From Candidatus Desulfovibrio intestinavium (GTDB taxonomy: Bacteria > Desulfobacterota > Desulfovibrionia > Desulfovibrionales > Desulfovibrionaceae), in contig DWZD01000053.1 in assembly GCA_019118345.1 (NCBI GenBank), forward strand, positions 62,001 to 126,000: a DNA stretch of 64,000 bases, given 5' to 3'. A model generated the notes under the pieces. It made no database searches. It was not told the DNA's origin and saw nothing but the letters and a program-made list of their open reading frames with translations. Within the stretch, counting starts at the first letter, position 1. Each line of letters opens with the position of its first letter. The position numbers and the translations under genes are program-made. Shown piece by piece: positions 60,231-64,000 of this stretch.

Positions 60231-61188
60231 GGGGCGAGGCATCCGCTTCCGTACGCAGGGCGTCCACAAAGGAGGCATCGACCAGCCGTCCGTAATCCGG
60301 CTCCCGCGCAATGAGGCCCAGCGCCTTCATGCGCGCCCCAAGGGCGGCCAGTTGCCGCAGAAATCGCGCATCCATGTCCCAGGTCAGCTCCATATTGGGC
60401 AGGGCCGCTTCCAGCAGGGGCCTTTCCAAGCCCGTAAGCCGGGCCGCCGCTTCCAGCCAGCGTTCCGGCGCGGCGCGCAGCGCCTCCGTGGTCTTCTTGT
60501 GGGCCTCGACCATGCGCCGCACCCGTTCCGGATCCTTTTCGATCAGCTCCCTGCGCACCAGCAAGCCGCTGTTGATAGGCCCGATGCTGTCGTCAAAATA
60601 GGGATGGGCCAGCACCCGGCCCAGTCCCCGCCGCACGGCCTGTGTGGGCAGGGGTTCGCCGGAAAGATAGGCATCCACATCGCCCCGGGACAGCGCGGCA
60701 TTCATGTCGAAGAAATCCACACGCAGGAGCCGCACATCGCGGCGCGCGTCCAGCCCGCAGCGTTGCAGCAGCTCACGCAAGAGCACCTCGTGCATGGTGC
60801 CGGGCACATAGGCAATACGCTTGCCGCGCAATTGCTCCGGCTTGTCGATGCCGCTGTTCCTGCCCACCACGAGCGCCGAACATTTGGCGCAGAGCGAGGC
60901 CACCAGCACCACCGGCTCGCCACGTTCGGCGGCCTGAATGGCAAGGGCCAGCGTTGTTCCCGTCATGTCCAGACTGCCCGCCAGCAGGGCGGCCTTCTGA
61001 TCCGCCGGATTGGTGAAGGGCCGCACCTCCACCTGCACATCCTTGCCCAGAAAATCGGCATAGGCATAGGGTTGCATGGTCTGCGCCGTCTTCCACGTTC
61101 CCAGCCGCCAAGTTTCCGCCTGTGCGGGGGGCGTCAGCACCGTCAGTGCCAGAACGCCTGCCGCCAGCATCGTCAGCAATCCCTTCAT
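60211..61188 (-). CDS. ABC transporter substrate-binding protein (NMT1/TauA-like), coupled to pylD
   Basis: 325 residues. Signal peptide 1-24 (LTMLAAGVLALTVLTPPAQA). Periplasmic binding fold of the NMT1/SsuA class: KAALLAGSLDMTGTTLALAI, LRGKRIAYVPGTMHEVLLRE, MNAALSRGDVDAYLSGEP. ATG 61188 overlaps the pylD stop (ATGA), so its translation is tied to pylD. Ligand unknown; a methylated amine, a basic amino acid or a Pyl precursor fits the context. A pair of Cys (LCAKCSALVVG) near residue 93-100 is unusual. Confidence 0.87.
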   Translation of the reverse strand: MKGLLTMLAAGVLALTVLTPPAQAETWRLGTWKTAQTMQPYAYADFLGKDVQVEVRPFTNPADQKAALLAGSLDMTGTTLALAIQAAERGEPVVLVASLCAKCSALVVGRNSGIDKPEQLRGKRIAYVPGTMHEVLLRELLQRCGLDARRDVRLLRVDFFDMNAALSRGDVDAYLSGEPLPTQAVRRGLGRVLAHPYFDDSIGPINSGLLVRRELIEKDPERVRRMVEAHKKTTEALRAAPERWLEAAARLTGLERPLLEAALPNMELTWDMDARFLRQLAALGARMKALGLIAREPDYGRLVDASFVDALRTEADASPHDGPAR

Positions 61189-62018
61189 GCGTCCTCTCCT
61201 TCCATGCCGCAGGCGGCAGCCGCCAGCATGACCGCCGTTCCCAGCTGCAGGGGATCGTGCCAGAAACGCCGGGCATCGGGCAAGCGTCCGGGCCAGCGGC
61301 AGGGCACGCCGGGCGCGCTGACGCAGGCCCCGTGGGTCAGCCGCTCACGGGGAAAACACGCTCCCGTGGGCGTGGCGTCCAGCAGACAGGCAAAGGGGGG
61401 CAGCGCGGCAAGCGCAGCGGGTTCCAGCCCCGTGCAGGTCGGCAGACCGGCGGCCCGGGCCTGCGCCCGGCCCGGCACAGTGTCGCACAAGGAGACCGCA
61501 TAGCCGTGCCCGCCGAGCCAGGCGGCAGCGGAACAGCCCACCGGCCCGGCTCCCAGCACCAGCGCGCGGCGCTCAAGATGGTGACGGCAGGCCATGCTGT
61601 CCAGCGCCGCCGCAAAACCGCGCCCCGTGGCCCAGCCGTTTTCGGCCCGGCCCCCGTCCCGCAGATTTTCCGCAAGATAGGTCTCGTCGTCGGCCCAGAG
61701 CAGGATATCGCAGGCCCCCGCGCGGGCCTGCGCAAAACCGGCGGCATCGGGCGGCAAAATATCCGCCGGACAGCCCAAAAAGGCCGCCGTGGCGGCCAGC
61801 AGCTCGGCAAAGCCGCCGATGCGCCCTTCCCCGCTGCTCACCGGCACAATGCCCACCCGGGCGGCGGCCAGACGCCGACGCACCATGTCGTCGGGCAGAT
61901 CCAGCGCACGGGCGCAAAGTTCCGGCAGTTCCACAGCCAGATTTTCCCGCATGCGGCGGGCGTATGCCGCCCAGTCCCCGGCCTGACCGGCCAGATCCGC
62001 TTCGCTCAGACGTGTCAT
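61185..62018 (-). CDS. pylD: Pyrrolysine biosynthesis protein PylD (3-methylornithyl-N6-lysine dehydrogenase)
   Basis: 277 residues; start MTRLSEADL at ATG 62018 after GGAGGAATGCAT, preferred to an upstream ATG at 62057. N-terminal helical domain, then IVPVSSGEGRIGGFAELL, DILLWADDETYLAENL, NGWATGRGFAAAL; Rossmann dinucleotide site ALVLGAGPVGCSAAAWLG; and C-terminal FWHDPLQLGTAVM. PylD oxidises L-lysine-Nepsilon-3R-methyl-D-ornithine, which then closes to pyrrolysine. It follows pylC, as in known pyl clusters. Confidence 0.92.
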   Translation of the reverse strand: MTRLSEADLAGQAGDWAAYARRMRENLAVELPELCARALDLPDDMVRRRLAAARVGIVPVSSGEGRIGGFAELLAATAAFLGCPADILPPDAAGFAQARAGACDILLWADDETYLAENLRDGGRAENGWATGRGFAAALDSMACRHHLERRALVLGAGPVGCSAAAWLGGHGYAVSLCDTVPGRAQARAAGLPTCTGLEPAALAALPPFACLLDATPTGACFPRERLTHGACVSAPGVPCRWPGRLPDARRFWHDPLQLGTAVMLAAAACGMEGEDA

Positions 62019-62091
62019 ATGCATTCCTCCCGCACAGCGGCGGGCATGGGCCGACAAGGCCAGCCGCCGCTTTGTCCCGCAAAGGCCGCGC

Positions 62092-63231
62092 TCAGACGGC
62101 GCGCAGAAAGGCCAGTGCCGCGTCCCGCCGTTCGACCAGCTCCCCCGCCGTGTCCGCCGCCAGCAGGAGCACCGCCGACCAGCGGCGGGAACGCAGGCTG
62201 CCGCCGATCAGCATGCCCAGCGCGCCGGGAATGTCCTCCCGCCATTGCAGCGGCCCGGCCTGGGCGAGGTCATGCTCGCCGGGGAAGAAGAGATCACCGC
62301 CCTGACGGGCCACATGCAGATAACAGGCCGGACGGGGCAACTCCCGCCCCGGGGCCGGCACATGAGGGACAAAGCAGGCCGCAAGCTGTTCGGCCAGATT
62401 GACGCCCGTGGAGAGCCAGACCGTCAACGGGGTCTGACTGGGAAAACGGGCGTCGATTTCCAGCACGCGCAGGCCGTCAGGAGCGGCGATGACCTCCACA
62501 TCCATGAGACCGCGCAGCTTCAGGCGTTCGGCCAGACGCAGCAATTCCCGGGCCGTGGCCGCCGCAAGGGGCGCATCCTCCACGGGCGCCAGCACGCCCC
62601 GGCAGTCAAAAACATCGTCCAGCAGGAGTTCCGTCAGCTGAAAGGTGCGGTAATGGCCCGGCGTGCCGCAGATTTCCAGCGAAAACTGCCGTCCCGGGCA
62701 ATAGGCTTCCACCACCCAGCCGGGCGTGTCCGCGCCCTGCGGCAGACAGGCCAGCAGCTCTTCCCGGCTGCGCACCAGCCGTACGCCCCGGCTGCCGCTG
62801 CCCGCCGAGGGCTTGATGATGAGGGGAAAGGCCGTTTCCGGCCCGCTGTCCGCCGGGCGAGGAATGGGCGTGCCGCAGCGCATGAAGAGTTCGCGGCTGC
62901 GCAGCTTGCTGCTGCTGACGGCATAGGCGGCGGGGTCATGGGCCAGCGGCAGTCCCGCCCGCCGACAAAAGCGCGTCAGCGCGGCAAGGGCCGGAGCATC
63001 CTCCAGGGCGGGCAGCAGGATATCCGCGCCGCTCAGCGCCCGTGCCAGCGCGGCGGTCGCCGCGTCCGGCGTATCGAGGCTGCGCACGTCGGCGCAATGA
63101 AAGGTGTCGGCCAGATGCCGGGCCGATGGCTCGGGCCGCCTGTCCACCAGCAGCGCCTGCCAGCCGGCCAGCCGGGCCAGCAGGCAAAGTTCCACCCCCT
63201 GCAGGCCCCCGCCGATGACGGCTACCCGCAT
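62092..63231 (-). CDS. pylC: Pyrrolysine biosynthesis protein PylC (ATP-grasp ligase)
   Basis: 379 residues. N-terminal VAVIGGGLQGVELCLLARLAG, then ATP-grasp features: SSSKLRSRELFMRCGTPIPR, PLIIKPSAGSGSRGVRLV, LMDVEVIAAPDGLRVLEIDA, and RFPSQTPLTVWLSTGVN, strongly PylC-like. It joins 3R-methyl-D-ornithine to the epsilon-amino group of lysine with ATP. ATG 63231 lies inside the end of pylB (10-base overlap), and 73 bases separate it from pylD. The stop is TGA. Confidence 0.94.
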   Translation of the reverse strand: MRVAVIGGGLQGVELCLLARLAGWQALLVDRRPEPSARHLADTFHCADVRSLDTPDAATAALARALSGADILLPALEDAPALAALTRFCRRAGLPLAHDPAAYAVSSSKLRSRELFMRCGTPIPRPADSGPETAFPLIIKPSAGSGSRGVRLVRSREELLACLPQGADTPGWVVEAYCPGRQFSLEICGTPGHYRTFQLTELLLDDVFDCRGVLAPVEDAPLAAATARELLRLAERLKLRGLMDVEVIAAPDGLRVLEIDARFPSQTPLTVWLSTGVNLAEQLAACFVPHVPAPGRELPRPACYLHVARQGGDLFFPGEHDLAQAGPLQWREDIPGALGMLIGGSLRSRRWSAVLLLAADTAGELVERRDAALAFLRAV

Positions 63232-64000
63232 GTGCCGCCCGTCCTTTCCCCGGCATCGGGCGTCAGCGTCCGCCGCCGTTCGGTCAGCCAGCGGGCATAG
63301 TCCCCGGGGCTGGCCGCTTCCAGTCCGAGCCTGTCCAGCACCGTGCGCACGGCCGCCACGCCGCGCCGTTCGTTGTCGATATCCAGTTCGCGCGAGGCGA
63401 CGCCGGCAAAACCGCGTCCCGACGGCACAAGGGAGGTCACCACATTGGCCCCGGCCTGCAGGCGCATGGTCAGCCCAGCCAGCCCGTCCACATCCAGCGA
63501 GGCGGGCACCAGCCTGTCGGGCATGAGCAGACGCATGGCGGCCAGAGCGCGCAGCTCGTGCGCCCGCCGCGCCGCCAGCGAATCTCCCGCCTGCGGGGGC
63601 AGGGTACAGGCATGCGGCACATAGCTCATGGCCCGCACCTGCGAGAGCGGCTCACCGTACATGCTTTGCAGGGAATGCGCCAGCTGGGCGGCATTTTCGC
63701 CCACGCCGGTCAGCAGGCCGTCCTCCACCAGCAGTCCGGCGGCGGCGGCGTCCCGCCGGGCCTGACAGCGGCGGTCAAAGTCCTGCCCGACGCGCAGGGC
63801 GGCAAAGAGCGTGCGGTCATGGGTCTCCTGATAGCAGGCGTACCAGTCCGCCCCGGCCGCGCGCAGGCGGGCGAGCTGGGCGGCGGAAATGACGCCGGGC
63901 GAGACCATGACGGGCAGGCCCGTTGCCCGGCGCAGGGCGGCCACCATTTCTTCCAGCCGGGCAAAGCCCTCCCCTTCCATCAGGCAGGGATCCTCGCCCA
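63222..64000 (-). CDS. pylB: Pyrrolysine biosynthesis protein PylB (methylornithine synthase), C-terminal part
   Basis: About 259 codons, open through the right edge (GEDPCLMEGEGF at the edge carries the radical-SAM GED). PylB features: MVSPGVISAAQLARLRAAGA, YQETHDRTLF, the late ASLDVDGLAGLTMRLQAGAN and VVTSLVPSGRGFAGVA. The CxxxCxxC cluster site lies off-window. PylB is a radical-SAM mutase that converts lysine to 3R-methyl-D-ornithine. The gene ends in TAG, the codon that pyrrolysine would reassign; read-through would extend it by about 65 residues. Confidence 0.92.
   Translation of the reverse strand, partial: GEDPCLMEGEGFARLEEMVAALRRATGLPVMVSPGVISAAQLARLRAAGADWYACYQETHDRTLFAALRVGQDFDRRCQARRDAAAAGLLVEDGLLTGVGENAAQLAHSLQSMYGEPLSQVRAMSYVPHACTLPPQAGDSLAARRAHELRALAAMRLLMPDRLVPASLDVDGLAGLTMRLQAGANVVTSLVPSGRGFAGVASRELDIDNERRGVAAVRTVLDRLGLEAASPGDYARWLTERRRTLTPDAGERTGGTCG

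Overview
This window comes from a GC-rich member of the Desulfovibrionaceae (Desulfovibrio/Bilophila-like sulfidogen). The evidence is a triheme cytochrome c next to a membrane haem-b subunit and an HdrD-like iron-sulfur protein, a split-Soret cytochrome c, and the overall gene style. The species cannot be fixed from this sequence.

Region 1 (1-23729) is most of a Mu-like transposable prophage, read right to left on the minus strand. From its end at about 23729 come a repressor (+), an operator region, a Ner-like regulator, the MuA transposase, the MuB ATPase, small early genes (HU-like, Gam, GemA/DUF1018), a candidate late activator, a lysis cassette (holin, lytic transglycosylase, Rz/Rz1), terminase, portal, MuF, protease/scaffold, decoration and capsid proteins, and the first neck genes. 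Tail genes lie beyond the left edge. Two accessory insertions stand out. One is an XRE-ImmA/IrrE metallopeptidase with an unknown partner, between terminase and portal. The other is an ADP-ribosyltransferase domain fused to the MuF head protein, followed 10 bp later by an ADP-ribosylglycohydrolase, which looks like a virion effector and its antidote. A repeated 25-bp element stands at three points, two of them where phage Mu has late promoters. The prophage sits inside a tripartite tricarboxylate transporter gene (tctA), whose 5' end, sigma-54 promoter and sigma-54 activator survive at 23730-25783.

Region 2 (26137-38926) is host chromosome: a znuACB zinc importer, a metal-handling cluster (DUF134 regulator, HMA2-like protein, Gly/His-rich protein) with a shared palindromic operator, gdhA, a nitroreductase, a Kef/TrkA-type antiporter, a CoA-binding/YkgJ/J-domain operon, meso-diaminopimelate dehydrogenase and CheW.

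Region 3 (39358-47815) is rpoB-rpoC, without the usual rplKAJL genes upstream. Directly after its terminator comes a three-gene overlapping cassette, DUF6361-like + phospholipase D-like + SNF2-like helicase (47991-54220). It has the look of an antiviral or DNA-processing system that I cannot match to a named one.

Region 4 (54565-58357) holds a compact Tmc/DsrMKJ-like transmembrane redox complex and a split-Soret cytochrome c. Region 5 (58684-64000, minus) is the pyrrolysine biosynthesis cluster pylB (partial)-pylC-pylD. It runs, with coding overlaps, into a NitT/TauT-type ABC transporter, so the transporter appears to be part of the Pyl operon. Many core genes here, and pylB itself, end in TAG, the codon pyrrolysine would reassign.
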